DNA from: Citrobacter sp. FP75 | GTDB taxonomy: Bacteria > Pseudomonadota > Gammaproteobacteria > Enterobacterales > Enterobacteriaceae | Assembly: GCF_018342065.1 (NCBI RefSeq) | Contig: NZ_JAFDOE010000011.1 | Location: forward strand, 1-64,000 | Reading direction: 5' to 3' | Length of the DNA stretch: 64,000 nt | Part shown: in pieces, positions 42,137 through 52,530 of the stretch | Layout of the letters: the number at the start of each line of letters is the position of its first letter | Numbering within the stretch: the stretch's first letter is position 1 | Translations under genes and position numbers: made by a program | Notes under the pieces: model-generated | What the model was told of the DNA's origin: nothing | What the model saw: the letters and a program-made list of their open reading frames with translations, nothing else | Database searches by the model: none

Positions 42137-44683
42137 TCACGAAAAATACTGCTGCAACATCGGCGTGTCGTTATCCTGATTAGCCGGAGGAACCGGATTA
42201 ATCGGCTGGGTACGGAACGGAATCACCTGCGCACGACCGTCGGTTTTCACAATCTGATAGAACTGCGGCAGGTTAAAGTTGATGAAGCTGGAACCGTAAG
42301 TGAAGCGATCGTGCGACGATGAGTAAAAGCGACTGACATCGCGGACCAGCTCTTCTTTGCTGCCTTCGCAATGGTGATAAACCTCGACCCGGTTACTCTC
42401 ATCCAGAATGTAGATATTAAAGCCCTGCTCATCACCCGTTTCTTCGAAAAAGAACTGAATGATCCCTTCACTGGCAAAACCATCCACCACCGACGGCAAT
42501 TTCACATGGTTAGTCTCAACCTGGACGGAAAGACCGTGCAGCTTGTTGTGTGAAATCGCGCCGTAGAATTCAATGGCATTTTCCAGCTTCTGTACCGATA
42601 CGTTCAGGCGCTCGAAGAACAATCCCCACGTCTGCCCGGAAACGCGCAGCGCTTTGAAGCGACCGGTTTCATGGCGCGTACTGGAAAGGCGCAGTTCGAT
42701 ACACTCAGACACCAGTTGCTGGACGCGGGTGCGGATCAGGCCACGTAAATGCTGGCTATAACAGAAAACCTCGACGCTGTCCGGCGGCGCCGCATCCTGG
42801 TGCATTTTGCCGAGAATCGTTTTTAACGCTTCAATCATCGCCTGCTCGCCGTTGAAGTGCAGCGTACGCACTTCGTTCCACGAGTTGCGGTACAACAGGT
42901 CTACGCTACCGACCAGGCAATTTTGTTCTTCACCAAAGCTGAAGACGTCCAGCTTACGGAAATCAAAATGCACTACCTGATTACGGAACGCCGCTGTCGG
43001 GTCATATTCAAGGTTAACGATAATCGCCAGATGGCGAATTTCGCACGGGCTGTAAAGCGCTTTCGGTGTGGGCGCAGGCAGACGCAGCGGGAAGTGGTGC
43101 GATACGTCGGCGACCATCTCCTGCAGCTTCGGCAAATCAACAATGCCGTTGCCCTTAATAAACAAATGCGTACGCGAGGTCAGCAGGCCGTTGAACCAGG
43201 CCCACGCCACCAGTTTGTTGAGGTAGCGGTTATATTCCAGCGGTTGATGGCTGATGATCGAATCCATGTTCGGCGCGCGGTTGTAGAGATACCAACCCGA
43301 ACGGTTGGCACGGCCCGGCGGCACATGGATAAAGGTCAGATACGGTTCCGAGAGATCCGGAGATATCTGCGGGTTTACCAGCGTCACCTTGCCCGGCAAC
43401 GCTTCAAACGCGGCATACAGCTTACGAGTCAGCACGCCGATGTCCTGCGGACTGGCGCTGACGCTGAGGTTGTTACGACGCGCAAAGCGGATCAGATTGC
43501 GATAGCTTTGCATCATCGCATCGAGTAGTTCGTTATGCGCTTCACGTACCTGGTCAATTTTCCAGTTAGCGCGGTTGTCCAGCATGGTCAGGCGGGCATC
43601 GTCCCAGCCCCACTCTTGCACTAACTGACTTAATACTTCACGACGCCAGCCCACGCAGGCGCGCTCGCGGCTCAGTTTCTCACACACTTTTAAGTAGAAA
43701 CATCGACGCACTAAATCCAGACGTGTCGGATCTTCAATTGCCGTGAGGTATTCGGTCACGCGTTCCAGCATCATGCAGTACGGATCGAGACCAAAAGAGA
43801 CGATCTCGCCGTCGTGCAGGCGCTGTTTAATGTCTTTTGCCAACAGGCGTGGATTAGGATATTCCCAGGAATAGGCTTCCAGCAGCAGTGTTTTCAGCAC
43901 CGCTTTGTACGGGGAGTCGATACTCTTGTACAGCTGCCAGAGGCTGGCGCCAAAGTACTCTTCGGCGGAGAGCGAACTGAGCCCGCCCAGATCCAGCCAT
44001 TCGTTTGGCGTGAGCACGCCCTGCGCGTAGAGCGTCATGACGTAATCGTCGTAATGCTCTTCTTCGTCGCCCGGCACCATATTCCACAGAATACGTTTAC
44101 CCGCGAGGCGCACGGCGGTGCGATAAAATTCATCAAGCAACAGGATATGCTGCGTCGAGCCACAGTCTTCACCACCCAGACTGCCGCTTTCATTGTGACG
44201 GAAACGGTTTTCATCAATCAGGAAGAAACTGACTTCCACGCCCAGCGAGGCGGCCCAACTTTCCAGTAGGCTACATTTACGCTGCAGCAGCTGCCGTTCT
44301 TCGCTATCAAGCCAAGATTGATGGCAGACCCAAATGTCCAGGTCAGAAGAACAGCTTTGCCCGACTGAAGAGGTGCTGCCCATCGAGTAAACGCCGGTAA
44401 TCGGCAATTCGCCCTTCGGGGGGTCCTGCGGTGACATACCGCGGTACAGCTCCAGCTCGTTCAGGTAGTGGCGTTGGGTTTCATCAGGCGTGTAAAAGCA
44501 TATGCCCTTGGGAACGTTACCATCGAGGTAACCCGGCATCAGCGGATGGTGATAGTGCAATAATGTCGGCAGCAGACTGTATACCTGCTGGAAAGCAGGT
44601 CCCATGGCAGCAAGCGCGCGATCTACACGCAGTTGATTTATGGCATCCAGTCTCTGTTTCAGAGTCTCAATATAGAGGTACAA
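42137..44683 (-). CDS. cyaA: Class I adenylate cyclase CyaA
   Basis: CyaA makes cyclic AMP, the ligand of CRP, and is regulated by the phosphorylated glucose-specific IIA protein. The chosen TTG start at 44683 gives 848 residues, as in E. coli, where the same rare start limits translation. The N-terminal catalytic half has the nucleotidyltransferase motif GSTSSVGQ (102-109) and SDLD (113-116). The C-terminal half is the glucose-sensing regulatory part. The frame stays open 41 codons upstream, but that stretch is basic and unlike the family. It is divergent from hemC. Confidence 0.97.
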   Translation of the reverse strand: MYLYIETLKQRLDAINQLRVDRALAAMGPAFQQVYSLLPTLLHYHHPLMPGYLDGNVPKGICFYTPDETQRHYLNELELYRGMSPQDPPKGELPITGVYSMGSTSSVGQSCSSDLDIWVCHQSWLDSEERQLLQRKCSLLESWAASLGVEVSFFLIDENRFRHNESGSLGGEDCGSTQHILLLDEFYRTAVRLAGKRILWNMVPGDEEEHYDDYVMTLYAQGVLTPNEWLDLGGLSSLSAEEYFGASLWQLYKSIDSPYKAVLKTLLLEAYSWEYPNPRLLAKDIKQRLHDGEIVSFGLDPYCMMLERVTEYLTAIEDPTRLDLVRRCFYLKVCEKLSRERACVGWRREVLSQLVQEWGWDDARLTMLDNRANWKIDQVREAHNELLDAMMQSYRNLIRFARRNNLSVSASPQDIGVLTRKLYAAFEALPGKVTLVNPQISPDLSEPYLTFIHVPPGRANRSGWYLYNRAPNMDSIISHQPLEYNRYLNKLVAWAWFNGLLTSRTHLFIKGNGIVDLPKLQEMVADVSHHFPLRLPAPTPKALYSPCEIRHLAIIVNLEYDPTAAFRNQVVHFDFRKLDVFSFGEEQNCLVGSVDLLYRNSWNEVRTLHFNGEQAMIEALKTILGKMHQDAAPPDSVEVFCYSQHLRGLIRTRVQQLVSECIELRLSSTRHETGRFKALRVSGQTWGLFFERLNVSVQKLENAIEFYGAISHNKLHGLSVQVETNHVKLPSVVDGFASEGIIQFFFEETGDEQGFNIYILDESNRVEVYHHCEGSKEELVRDVSRFYSSSHDRFTYGSSFINFNLPQFYQIVKTDGRAQVIPFRTQPINPVPPANQDNDTPMLQQYFS

Positions 44684-44840
44684 GACGTATCGCCTGATGT
44701 TGCATCCGTCATGGCGTCGATGGCTGCGGTACAAACGCTCACCACCATCGTCATCAATCCGGATAAACCGTATGTCAAAAATAACCGTTACCTTTTTCAC
44801 CTGCACTTTTATTAGTTACAGATGAAAAAATGGTCTAAAA

Positions 44841-44856
44841 CGTGATCAATTTAACA
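44841..44856. promoter_or_regulatory. CRP site in the cyaA upstream region
   Basis: CGTGATCAATTTAACA (minus strand TGTTAAATTGATCACG) is a good match to the CRP consensus and is nearly the same as the site over the major E. coli cyaA promoter, where CRP represses. The 389 bp between cyaA and hemC holds this site, a long cyaA leader and the hemC promoters. Confidence 0.72.
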
Positions 44857-44865
44857 CCTTGCTCA

Positions 44866-44893
44866 TTGACCGTAAAGAAAGATGCGCTACATA
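44866..44893 (+). promoter_or_regulatory. Possible hemC promoter
   Basis: TTGACC and TACATA are separated by 16 bp on the plus strand, directly beside the cyaA CRP site. The match is moderate and it would give a hemC leader of about 175 nt; a nearer promoter cannot be excluded. Confidence 0.4.
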
Positions 44894-45072
44894 CAAGTGT
44901 AGCACCGTTCGTTACGTGTAAATTCCTTCATACGGTCGGGAGGTATCTCGTCATTAATCACTGCCAGTGATGATGCAGCGCCTTTTCCTCTCACTAACGT
45001 TTGAGCGTAACGCTGACATCCCTTTGATAAGGATGTTAGGATGGTCAATGATTGATAATGACGGTAACAAGC

Positions 45073-46014
45073 ATGTTAGACAATGTTTTGAGAATTGCCA
45101 CACGCCAAAGCCCCCTTGCGCTCTGGCAGGCACATTATGTCAAAGACGCCTTGATGGCAAACCACCCCGGTCTGATCGTGGAACTGGTCCCTATGGTGAC
45201 CCGTGGCGATGTGATCCTGGATACCCCGCTGGCGAAGGTCGGGGGGAAAGGTTTGTTTGTTAAAGAGCTGGAAGTCGCGCTGCTGGAAAAACGCGCCGAT
45301 ATCGCCGTGCATTCCATGAAGGATGTGCCGGTCGAGTTCCCTGAAGGACTTGGGCTGGTCACAATCTGTGAACGCGAAGATCCACGCGATGCTTTTGTCT
45401 CAAATAAATACCACTCGCTGGATGAACTCCCGGCAGGCAGCATCGTTGGGACCTCCAGCCTGCGTCGCCAGTGCCAGTTGGCGAAGCGTCGCCCGGATCT
45501 CATCATCCGCTCGCTGCGCGGCAACGTAGGCACGCGTCTCGGCAAACTGGATAACGGCGACTATGATGCCATTATTCTGGCGGTCGCCGGGTTAAAACGC
45601 TTAGGTCTTGAGTCGCGAGTCCGCACCGCGCTGCCGCCGGAAGTCTCTCTGCCCGCTGTCGGGCAAGGCGCAGTGGGCATAGAATGTCGACTTGACGATC
45701 TACGTACCCAGGCGCTGTTGGCGCCGCTCAACCATGAAGAAACCGCCCTGCGCGTCAAAGCTGAACGCGCCATGAACACCCGGCTGGAAGGGGGATGTCA
45801 GGTACCGATTGGCAGCTATGCTGAACTCATTAACGGTGAGATTTGGCTGCGGGCGCTGGTCGGCGCACCAGACGGATCGCAGATGGTATGCGGAGAACGT
45901 CGCGGCGCACCACAGGATGCCGAGCAAATGGGCATTTCTCTGGCGGAAGAACTGTTAGAGAACGGCGCGCGCGCCATTCTGGCTGAAGTCTACAACGGAG
46001 AAGCGCCTGCATGA
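45073..46014 (+). CDS. hemC: Hydroxymethylbilane synthase HemC
   Basis: HemC polymerises four porphobilinogen units to hydroxymethylbilane in heme synthesis. The 313-residue protein begins [19 protein letters not shown] and carries the dipyrromethane cofactor cysteine C242 in [10 protein letters not shown]. An in-frame ATG five codons earlier and a TTG seven codons earlier are possible but not the usual start. Its stop overlaps hemD by 4 bp. It heads hemCDXY. Confidence 0.97.
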   Translation: MLDNVLRIATRQSPLALWQAHYVKDALMANHPGLIVELVPMVTRGDVILDTPLAKVGGKGLFVKELEVALLEKRADIAVHSMKDVPVEFPEGLGLVTICEREDPRDAFVSNKYHSLDELPAGSIVGTSSLRRQCQLAKRRPDLIIRSLRGNVGTRLGKLDNGDYDAIILAVAGLKRLGLESRVRTALPPEVSLPAVGQGAVGIECRLDDLRTQALLAPLNHEETALRVKAERAMNTRLEGGCQVPIGSYAELINGEIWLRALVGAPDGSQMVCGERRGAPQDAEQMGISLAEELLENGARAILAEVYNGEAPA

Positions 46015-46751
46015 GTATCCTGGTCACCCGCCCGTCTCCCGCAGGGGAAGAGTTAGTGAGCCGTCTGCGCACACTGGGGCAGGTGGCCTGGAGTTTTCCG
46101 CTGATCGAGTTTTCGCCGGGTCGGGAACTGGCGACGCTTGCCTCCCGACTCTCGGCGCTCACGGAAAACGATCTGGTCTTCGCCCTCTCGCAGCACGCCG
46201 TCACCTTTGCCGATGCCGAGCTTCAGCAGCAAGGGGCTAACTGGCCCTCTCTCCCGCGCTATTTTGCCATCGGCCGCACAACGGCGCTGGCGCTGCATAC
46301 CGTTAGCGGATGCAATATTCACTATCCGCTGGATCGGGAAATCAGCGAAGTCTTGCTACAATTACCTGAATTACAAAATATTGCGGGAAAACGCGCGCTT
46401 ATTTTACGCGGCAACGGCGGTCGGGAGTTGATAGGTGAAACCCTGACGGCGCGTGGAGCCGATGTTGATTTTTGTGAATGTTATCAACGTAGTGCAAAAT
46501 ACTACGATGGAGCAGAAGAAGCGATGCGCTGGCATTCGCGCGGCGTGACGACGGTGGTTGTCACCAGCGGAGAAATGCTACAACAGCTCTGGTCGCTTAT
46601 TCCGCAGTGGTATCGCGAGCACTGGTTACTACGCTGTCGGCTGCTGGTCGTCAGTGAGCGTCTGGCGCACCTCGCCCGGGAACTGGGCTGGCAAGATATT
46701 AAGGTCGCTGATAACGCCGACAACGATGCGCTACTGCGCGCATTACAATAA
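46011..46751 (+). CDS. hemD: Uroporphyrinogen-III synthase HemD
   Basis: HemD closes hydroxymethylbilane with inversion of ring D to give uroporphyrinogen III. The 246-residue protein has two similar alpha/beta domains and the weakly conserved family features [10 protein letters not shown] and [12 protein letters not shown]. It overlaps hemC by 4 bp (ATGA) and precedes hemX by 21 bp. Confidence 0.96.
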   Translation: MSILVTRPSPAGEELVSRLRTLGQVAWSFPLIEFSPGRELATLASRLSALTENDLVFALSQHAVTFADAELQQQGANWPSLPRYFAIGRTTALALHTVSGCNIHYPLDREISEVLLQLPELQNIAGKRALILRGNGGRELIGETLTARGADVDFCECYQRSAKYYDGAEEAMRWHSRGVTTVVVTSGEMLQQLWSLIPQWYREHWLLRCRLLVVSERLAHLARELGWQDIKVADNADNDALLRALQ

Positions 46752-46772
46752 CTCTCATAATGGGATGCCATA

Positions 46773-47978
46773 ATGACGGAACAAGAAAAATCCTCCGCCG
46801 TGGTTGAAGAGACCAGGGAGGCCGTGGAAACCACACCACAGCCAGTCAAAGCAGAAAAAAAGAGTCACAACAACACCGCACTGATCCTGAGTGCCGTGGC
46901 GATTGCTATTGCTCTGGCGGCGGGCGTGGGTCTGTATGGCTGGGGGAAACAGCAGGCAACAACGCAGACCGCAACCAGCGATGCGCTGGCGAGTCAGCTC
47001 ACCGCGCTGCAAAAAGCGCAGGAAAGCCAGAAGAGCGAGCTGGAAGGCATTATTAAACAGCAGGCAACGCAGCTGGATGAAGCCAGCCGCCAGCAGGCTG
47101 CGCTGGTCAAACAGCTTGATGAAGTCCAACAGAAAGTCGCCACCATCTCCGGCAGCGATGCAAAAACCTGGCTGCTGGCACAGGCTGATTTCCTGGTGAA
47201 ACTGGCCGGTCGCAAATTATGGAGCGATCAGGACGTTACCACCGCAGCGACGTTACTGAAAAGCGCCGACGCCAGCCTGGCGGATATGAACGATCCCAGT
47301 TTAATTACCGTCCGTCGCGCTATCACCGATGATATCGCCAGCCTGTCTGCGGTTTCACAAGTCGACTACGACGGCATTATCCTGAAAGTGAATCAGCTTT
47401 CTAACCAGATTGATAACCTGCGTCTGGCCGACAACGACACCGATGATTCGCCAATGGATTCCGACAGCAGCGAGCTTTCCAGCTCCATTAGCGAATGGCG
47501 CGTCAATCTGCAAAAAAGCTGGCAGAACTTTATGGACAGCTTTATTACCATTCGCCGTCGCGATGAAACAGCCGTCCCGCTGCTGGCACCGAACCAGGAC
47601 GTTTACCTGCGCGAAAATATCCGTTCCCGTCTGTTAGTCGCCGCACAGGCCGTGCCGCGTCATCAGGAAGAGACCTGGCGCCAGGCGCTGGAAAATGTCT
47701 CCACCTGGGTACGCGCCTACTACGATACCGACGATGCAACCACTAAAGCATTTCTTGACGAAGTGGATCAGCTAAGCCAGCAAAGCATCAGCATGAACGT
47801 GCCGGACACGCTGCAAAGCCAGGCGATTCTCGAGAAACTCATGCAGACACGCGTGCGTAATTTACTGGCCCAGCCGACAACCTCTCCGGCCGAAGCTGCA
47901 CCTGCACCTGCACCTGCACCTGCACCTGCACCTGCACCTCAGGCTGACACGCCGGCAACCGCGCCGCAGGGAGAATAA
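46773..47978 (+). CDS. hemX: Membrane protein HemX of the heme operon
   Basis: HemX is an inner-membrane protein often labelled a uroporphyrinogen-III methyltransferase, though it lacks that enzyme's fold and its role is not proven. The 401-residue protein has an acidic N-terminal segment, one membrane helix (about 35-57), a Gln- and Ala-rich coiled coil (about 63-125), and a folded periplasmic part. The tail has an Ala-Pro repeat coded by six CCTGCA units, which explains its extra length over the 393-residue E. coli form. Its stop overlaps the first possible hemY ATG. Confidence 0.94.
   Translation: MTEQEKSSAVVEETREAVETTPQPVKAEKKSHNNTALILSAVAIAIALAAGVGLYGWGKQQATTQTATSDALASQLTALQKAQESQKSELEGIIKQQATQLDEASRQQAALVKQLDEVQQKVATISGSDAKTWLLAQADFLVKLAGRKLWSDQDVTTAATLLKSADASLADMNDPSLITVRRAITDDIASLSAVSQVDYDGIILKVNQLSNQIDNLRLADNDTDDSPMDSDSSELSSSISEWRVNLQKSWQNFMDSFITIRRRDETAVPLLAPNQDVYLRENIRSRLLVAAQAVPRHQEETWRQALENVSTWVRAYYDTDDATTKAFLDEVDQLSQQSISMNVPDTLQSQAILEKLMQTRVRNLLAQPTTSPAEAAPAPAPAPAPAPAPQADTPATAPQGE
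47901..47936 (+). repeat. In-frame hexanucleotide repeat in hemX
   Basis: Six perfect tandem copies of CCTGCA, preceded by one GCTGCA, encode alternating Ala and Pro near the HemX C-terminus. Changes in copy number would alter the tail by two residues per unit without shifting the frame. Confidence 0.95.
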
Positions 47979-47980
47979 TG

Positions 47981-49180
47981 ATGCTAAAAGTATTATTGCT
48001 CTTTGTGCTGCTGATCGCCGGGATCGTCATCGGTCCGATGATCGCCGGTCATCAGGGCTACGTACTGATCCAGACGGATAACTACAACATCGAAACCAGC
48101 GTGACGGGTCTGGTGATCATCCTGATCGTCGCCATGGTCGTCCTGTTTGCGATTGAATGGCTGTTGCGCCGAATTTTACGCACTGGCGCACATACCCGTG
48201 GGTGGTTTGTCGGTCGCAAGCGTCGTCGCGCACGTAAGCAAACCGAACAGGCACTGCTCAAGCTGGCAGAAGGCGACTATCAGCAGGTTGAAAAACTGAT
48301 GTCGAAGAATGCCGATCACGCAGAACAGCCGGTGGTGAATTACCTGCTGGCGGCAGAAGCGGCTCAGCAGCGCGGTGACGAAGCGCGTGCCAACCAACAC
48401 CTCGAACGCGCAACGGAGCTCGCGGGGAACGATACAATTCCGGTAGAGATCGCCCGCGTTCGCCTGCAGTTGGCGCGTAATGAAAATCACGCCGCGCGCC
48501 ACAGCGTAGACAAACTGCTGGAAGTGACGCCACGTCATCCGGAAGTGCTGCGTCTGGCTGAGCAGGCTTACATTCGCACCGGCGCGTGGAGTTCCTTACT
48601 GGATATCATTCCTTCCATGGCGAAAGCGCGCGTGGGCGATGAAGAACACCGCGCCATGCTGGAACAGCAGGCCTGGGTTGGTCTGATGGATCAGGTTCGC
48701 GCCGATCAGGGCAGCGAGGGGCTACGCGCATGGTGGAAAAACCAGAATCGTAAAACCCGTCATCAGGTTGCCCTGCAGGTAGCAATGGCTGAGCATCTGA
48801 TTGAGTGCGACGATCATGATACGGCACAGCAAATCATCATCGACGGCCTGAAGCGCCAGTATGATGACCGTCTGGTGCTGCCAATCCCGCGTCTGAAAAC
48901 CAACAATCCTGAGCAGATAGAAAAAGTACTGCGCCAGCAGATTAAAGCCGTGGGCGATCGCCCATTGCTGTGGAGTACGCTCGGTCAGTCATTGATGAAA
49001 CACGGTGAATGGCAGGAAGCCACGCTCGCCTTCCGTGCCGCGCTTAAACAACGCCCGGATGCCTACGACTACGCCTGGCTTGCCGACGCGCTGGACAGAC
49101 TGCATCAGCCGGAAGAAGCCGCGACGATGCGTCGTGATGGCCTGATGCTAACACTGCAGAACAACAATCCCCCGCAGTAA
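47981..49180 (+). CDS. hemY: TPR-containing membrane protein HemY
   Basis: HemY is an inner-membrane protein of the heme operon, unrelated to the protoporphyrinogen oxidase of the same name; its exact role is unknown. The 399-residue protein has two membrane helices (about 1-20 and 40-60), a basic stretch GRKRRRARKQTEQ, and helical TPR-like repeats to the end. An ATG one codon earlier, at 47978, overlaps the hemX stop; the conserved start is MLKVLLLFVLL. A hairpin terminator follows directly. Confidence 0.95.
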   Translation: MLKVLLLFVLLIAGIVIGPMIAGHQGYVLIQTDNYNIETSVTGLVIILIVAMVVLFAIEWLLRRILRTGAHTRGWFVGRKRRRARKQTEQALLKLAEGDYQQVEKLMSKNADHAEQPVVNYLLAAEAAQQRGDEARANQHLERATELAGNDTIPVEIARVRLQLARNENHAARHSVDKLLEVTPRHPEVLRLAEQAYIRTGAWSSLLDIIPSMAKARVGDEEHRAMLEQQAWVGLMDQVRADQGSEGLRAWWKNQNRKTRHQVALQVAMAEHLIECDDHDTAQQIIIDGLKRQYDDRLVLPIPRLKTNNPEQIEKVLRQQIKAVGDRPLLWSTLGQSLMKHGEWQEATLAFRAALKQRPDAYDYAWLADALDRLHQPEEAATMRRDGLMLTLQNNNPPQ

Positions 49181-49188
49181 TTCCCCAT

Positions 49189-49220
49189 TGCCCGGTGACG
49201 CTTCGCTTACCGGGCATTTT
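49189..49220 (+). terminator. REP-like terminator of hemCDXY
   Basis: TGCCCGGT and ACCGGGCA form a perfect 8 bp stem around a GACGCTTCGCTT loop and are followed by TTTT. It has a REP-like loop but works as a simple terminator in position, 9 bp after hemY. Confidence 0.75.
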
Positions 49221-49234
49221 CAATGAGGCATAAA

Positions 49235-49440
49235 TAAAAAAACGCCCGCTCTTTTGGAGCAGGCGTTAAACAGGTCTGTATGACAACATAAATGGGTGCT
49301 TCACTCAACGTTATGTCCATGGTGTTTGATGAGGCTAAAGCGACATCTGTCAGTGGACGATAAGCACCGTAAACGGCTCTGCGTCATTCCTGAGTTTATG
49401 AGGCCAGATGGCGAACATAAGAGATGGAATGAGCATCTAC
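49235..49440 (-). ncRNA. glmZ: Small regulatory RNA GlmZ
   Basis: GlmZ is an Hfq-dependent RNA that base-pairs with the glmS leader and activates glucosamine-6-phosphate synthase; RapZ and RNase E inactivate it and GlmY protects it. The minus strand begins GTAGATGCTCATTCCATCTC, as in E. coli GlmZ, and continues with the conserved GCCGTTTACGGTGCTTATCG block. The 206-nt length fits the 207-nt E. coli RNA. It ends in a strong terminator stem. Its position next to hemY matches K-12, except that aslA and aslB, which I recall there, are missing. Confidence 0.95.
49236..49267 (-). terminator. Rho-independent terminator of glmZ
   Basis: AACGCCTGCTC and GAGCGGGCGTT form an 11 bp stem with a single T-G wobble around a 5-base loop, followed by a T run on the minus strand. 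It lies only 15 bp from the convergent hemY terminator. Confidence 0.92.
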
Positions 49441-49452
49441 CCGTATATTATT

Positions 49453-49467
49453 GCACAACGCATGCCA
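49453..49467 (-). promoter_or_regulatory. Sigma-54-type promoter of glmZ
   Basis: TGGCATGCGTTGTGC on the minus strand has the invariant GG and GC exactly 10 bases apart, with GC at -14/-13 from the GlmZ 5' end, as expected of sigma-54 promoters. A TAATAT hexamer at 49445-49450 could also serve sigma-70. In several enterobacteria GlmZ is known to be driven by sigma-54 with the GlrR activator; I did not find clear full GlrR palindromes. Confidence 0.75.
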
Positions 49468-49552
49468 CGATTGCACTGCAAAAACCAGGTATTCGGACTT
49501 TTTAAGACATCAGGCAATTCGTGGGAATGAGGGCTGAGAGAGGGAAATCAAA

Positions 49553-49580
49553 AAACAAAAAACCCCGCCGAAGCGGGGTT
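49553..49580 (-). terminator. Terminator of the argX-hisR-leuT-proM tRNA operon
   Basis: On the minus strand AACCCCGC, TTCG and GCGGGGTT form a perfect 8 bp stem with a UUCG tetraloop, followed by TTTTTTG. It begins 6 bp after the proM CCA end. Confidence 0.92.
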
Positions 49581-49586
49581 CAAAAT

Positions 49587-49663
49587 TGGTCGGCGAGAGA
49601 GGATTCGAACCTCCGACCCACTGGTCCCAAACCAGTTGCGCTACCAAGCTGCGCTACTCGCCG
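49587..49663 (-). tRNA. proM: tRNA-Pro (TGG anticodon)
   Basis: The 77-nt gene has a CGGCGAG/CTCGCCG acceptor stem, encoded CCA, a TTCGAAT loop and the anticodon loop TTTGGGA, which reads proline codons CCN with UGG. It is last in the four-tRNA operon. Confidence 0.97.
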
Positions 49664-49704
49664 TTTTACTGCTTTTTGAATTTTTAGTTCAATTCTTTAA
49701 GTCG

Positions 49705-49791
49705 TGGTGCGAGGGGGGGGACTTGAACCCCCACGTCCGTAAGAACACTAACACCTGAAGCTAGCGCGTCTACCAATTCCGCCACCTTCGC
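49705..49791 (-). tRNA. leuT: tRNA-Leu (CAG anticodon)
   Basis: The 87-nt gene has the long variable arm of type II tRNAs (TGTCCTTACGGACG), a GCGAAGG 5' end and encoded CCA. The anticodon CAG reads the major leucine codon CUG. Confidence 0.97.
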
Positions 49792-49811
49792 ATTTCACAA
49801 CTTTAAATTAA

Positions 49812-49888
49812 TGGGGTGGCTAATGGGATTCGAACCCACGACAACTGGAATCACAATCCAGGGCTCTACCAACTGAGCTATAGCCACC
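49812..49888 (-). tRNA. hisR: tRNA-His (GTG anticodon)
   Basis: The 77-nt gene has the extra 5' guanine opposite C73 that marks histidine tRNAs, an anticodon loop with GTG and encoded CCA. It is the second gene of the operon and resembles the E. coli gene throughout. Confidence 0.97.
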
Positions 49889-49943
49889 ACTGCAAATCTT
49901 TTACGCGGTATTAAAACCACCGCAGCTCCGGCACCTCACTAAA

Positions 49944-50020
<77 letters not shown>

Positions 50021-50041
50021 TTAGCGCCGTTGCGGGGCTGG

Positions 50042-50070
50042 ATATTACGGAGGTCTCGGTCTGCTGTCTA
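50042..50070 (-). promoter_or_regulatory. Promoter of the argX tRNA operon
   Basis: TAGACA and TAATAT are separated by 17 bp, and a GC-rich stretch (CCAGCCCCGC) follows the -10 element. Such a discriminator is typical of stable RNA promoters under stringent control. Confidence 0.78.
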
Positions 50071-50122
50071 GTGCTTTTTTAAAATAAATTATCGTTTGGT
50101 CATGGTTTGTGCGTTTTGTCGC

Positions 50123-51508
50123 TTATTCCTTCAATTTTTGGCTGATCCCATGTCTGTTCAGACCAAAAACCTTATAAATGAGCGTCACGGCCAGCAAGAA
50201 GCCCATCCCCACAAACAGCGACATTCGGGTATCTTCATTAAAGTACATACCGATTAATACGCAAATCAGGAACGCCATCGTCAAATAATTCGCCCACGGG
50301 AACAGAATAGAGCGGAAAGGATGACTGGCAATCGCTTCTTTGTGCGCCTTGCGAAAACGCAGCTGGCTTATCAGGATCACAAACCACGGCACCATCCCCG
50401 GCAGCACGCTGGCGCTATAGACATAAACGAACACCCGCTGCGGATTGGGAATGATGTAGTTCAGGCACGAGCCTATCAGCAAGATGGCAATAGAAATCGC
50501 AACGCCGGCAACCGGCACGCCATGACGAGAGACTTTTCCGACAACTGCGGGCAACTGACGATTCTTCGCCAGTGCGTACAGCATACGACCGCAGCTATAC
50601 ATCCCGCTGTTACAGCCAGATAGCGCCGCCGTCAGGACCACAAAGTTAATAATCCCTGCCGCTGCGGTAATACCAATTTTGGCAAAGGTGAGAACAAACG
50701 GGCTGCCGTTGCTGCCAATTTCATTCCACGGGAAAATAGTGACAATAACGAAAATCGCGCCGACGTAGAAAATCAGGATACGCCACAGTACTTTCCCTAC
50801 CGCACTGCGCAACGTGACCTGGGGGTTTTTGGCTTCACCCGCCGTGATGCCGATCAGCTCCACGCCCTGATATGAAGCTACCACGATACACAATGCGGTC
50901 AGGAAGCCTTTCCAGCCGCCGGCAAAAAAGCCACCGTGTTCGGTCAGATTACCAAAGCCAATCGCCTGACCACCATTACCAAAGCCGAAGAAGATGACGC
51001 CGACCCCAATGACGATCATCACAATGATGGTGGTCACTTTGATCATGGCAAACCAGAACTCAATTTCGCCGTACAGACGAACTGCCGCCAGATTTGCCAG
51101 CGCCACTAACCCAACTGCAATCAACGCGGGTATCCACTGCGCCATTTCCGGGAACCAGAACTGGACGTAGACGCCAATGGCGGTGATCTCCGAGATCCCC
51201 ACCGCCATCCACATAAACCAGTACGACCAGGCGGTGAGATAGCCGAAGAAGGGGCTTATGTAACGGTGGGCATATACCGCGAACGAACCGGCAACCGGCT
51301 CGAGGAATAGCATCTCGCCCATGGAGCGCATAATGAAAAAGACGAACAGCCCGGCGACAATATACGCCAACAGGACCGACGGTCCCGCCCATTTCAGCGT
51401 ACTGGCGGCCCCCATAAACAATCCGACGCCAATGGTGCCACCAAGGGCAATTAATTCGATATGACGAGCCTCCAGCCCACGCTGTAGCTCAGGTTTACTT
51501 TCTGCCAT
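50123..51508 (-). CDS. yifK: Amino acid permease YifK (threonine/serine, ThrP)
   Basis: YifK is an APC-superfamily proton-coupled permease; E. coli and Salmonella work assigns threonine and serine uptake. The 461-residue protein has about 12 membrane segments and starts with the permease signature [20 protein letters not shown] (13-32), followed by the GEMLFLEP loop. The ATG at 51508 fits the conserved start; the frame is open 41 codons further upstream without homology. In E. coli it lies between the common antigen cluster and the tRNA operon, as here. Confidence 0.95.
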   Translation of the reverse strand: MAESKPELQRGLEARHIELIALGGTIGVGLFMGAASTLKWAGPSVLLAYIVAGLFVFFIMRSMGEMLFLEPVAGSFAVYAHRYISPFFGYLTAWSYWFMWMAVGISEITAIGVYVQFWFPEMAQWIPALIAVGLVALANLAAVRLYGEIEFWFAMIKVTTIIVMIVIGVGVIFFGFGNGGQAIGFGNLTEHGGFFAGGWKGFLTALCIVVASYQGVELIGITAGEAKNPQVTLRSAVGKVLWRILIFYVGAIFVIVTIFPWNEIGSNGSPFVLTFAKIGITAAAGIINFVVLTAALSGCNSGMYSCGRMLYALAKNRQLPAVVGKVSRHGVPVAGVAISIAILLIGSCLNYIIPNPQRVFVYVYSASVLPGMVPWFVILISQLRFRKAHKEAIASHPFRSILFPWANYLTMAFLICVLIGMYFNEDTRMSLFVGMGFLLAVTLIYKVFGLNRHGISQKLKE

Positions 51509-51787
51509 AAATCCTCTTGTTGTGTTTGCATGCTTTCCGGTATGACCGGTTATCGTTATGGGTACATCGTTTTTTTGCCATAACAGGCCATACGGCGCCG
51601 ACCGCTGTACGGCTGGCACCAAAAACACCACGGCACTGTAATGATTGTTGCGAATGGTTTCCTAAAATCGCTTAAATGGCAATTAAAGCATTCAAAAAAT
51701 GAATAGATTGTATGAGAAAGCAGCGATTATGTTGAGAATAAGTAGCACACTCAGCAGAATGCGCTACGTAGCAGAAACGAGAGGGGT

Positions 51788-52528
51788 TCAGAGATTGCCG
51801 GTGTAGTGCCAGCGCAGATAGCGCAATAAGCGAAGTTGACGGGTAATGCGACTCGGCTGCGACAGCAGGCGGTACAGCCACTCCAGTCCGAGCTTTTGCC
51901 AGACTTTAGGCGCACGCTTTACGTGACCGGTAAACACGTCGTAGGTGCCACCCACCCCCATATACAGCGCATCGGGATGAACCTGCCGACAATCACGCAT
52001 AAAAATTTCTTGTTTCGGTGAGCCCATCGCCACCGTCACAATCTGCGCACCGCTGGCGTGAATGCGCTCAAACAATGCCTGACGCTGTTGTGGCGTAAAA
52101 TAGCCGTCCTGGCTGCCGACAATATTAACGTTCCACTGCGCACGCAGTTTTGCTTCTGTTTGCGCCAGAACATCTGGCTTGCCGCCAATCAGGAAGACCG
52201 GCGTGCCTTCCCGCCCGGCTCGCGCCATTAATGCTTCCCAAAGATCGGCACCTGCCACGCGTGAAACCTGCGCCTGCGGGAATTTTTTACGCACCGAGCG
52301 CACCACGCTAATCCCATCGGCATATTTAAATTCGGCGGCATCAATCAGCGCGCGAACTTCTGGATTATCTTCCGCCGTCAGCATTTTCTCGGCATTGATC
52401 GCCACCAGCGTCCCTTGCCTGAGGTGTCCTTCGGCGAACAGGTAATTCAGCGCATGCTGCATATCGCGCCAGCCAATCAGTTTTAACCCGCGCAGTGAAT
52501 ACAGCGGCGCAGTAGTGTTATCAGTCAT
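51788..52528 (-). CDS. wecG: UDP-ManNAcA transferase WecG (RffM)
   Basis: WecG adds N-acetylmannosaminuronic acid to lipid I to form lipid II of enterobacterial common antigen. The 246-residue protein is of the WecB/TagA/CpsF glycosyltransferase family (GT26), seen in [15 protein letters not shown] and [17 protein letters not shown]. It lies 2 bp after wzyE and is the last gene of the cluster; 279 bp without a clear gene separate it from yifK. Confidence 0.96.
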   Translation of the reverse strand: MTDNTTAPLYSLRGLKLIGWRDMQHALNYLFAEGHLRQGTLVAINAEKMLTAEDNPEVRALIDAAEFKYADGISVVRSVRKKFPQAQVSRVAGADLWEALMARAGREGTPVFLIGGKPDVLAQTEAKLRAQWNVNIVGSQDGYFTPQQRQALFERIHASGAQIVTVAMGSPKQEIFMRDCRQVHPDALYMGVGGTYDVFTGHVKRAPKVWQKLGLEWLYRLLSQPSRITRQLRLLRYLRWHYTGNL

Positions 52529-52530
52529 TA

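Noticed and set aside
47895-47940. A repeat array that might suggest CRISPR
   Set aside because: The units are 6 bp, contiguous, without spacers, and in frame within hemX. It is a coding microsatellite.
49296-49505. A 69-codon plus-strand frame between hemY and proM
   Set aside because: It is the complement of GlmZ and its promoter; the small RNA explains the conservation.
51509-51787. 279 bp gap between wecG and yifK
   Set aside because: I looked for a small RNA, terminator and promoter here. There is an AT-rich stretch and a short imperfect inverted repeat near 51688-51704, but nothing strong enough to call.
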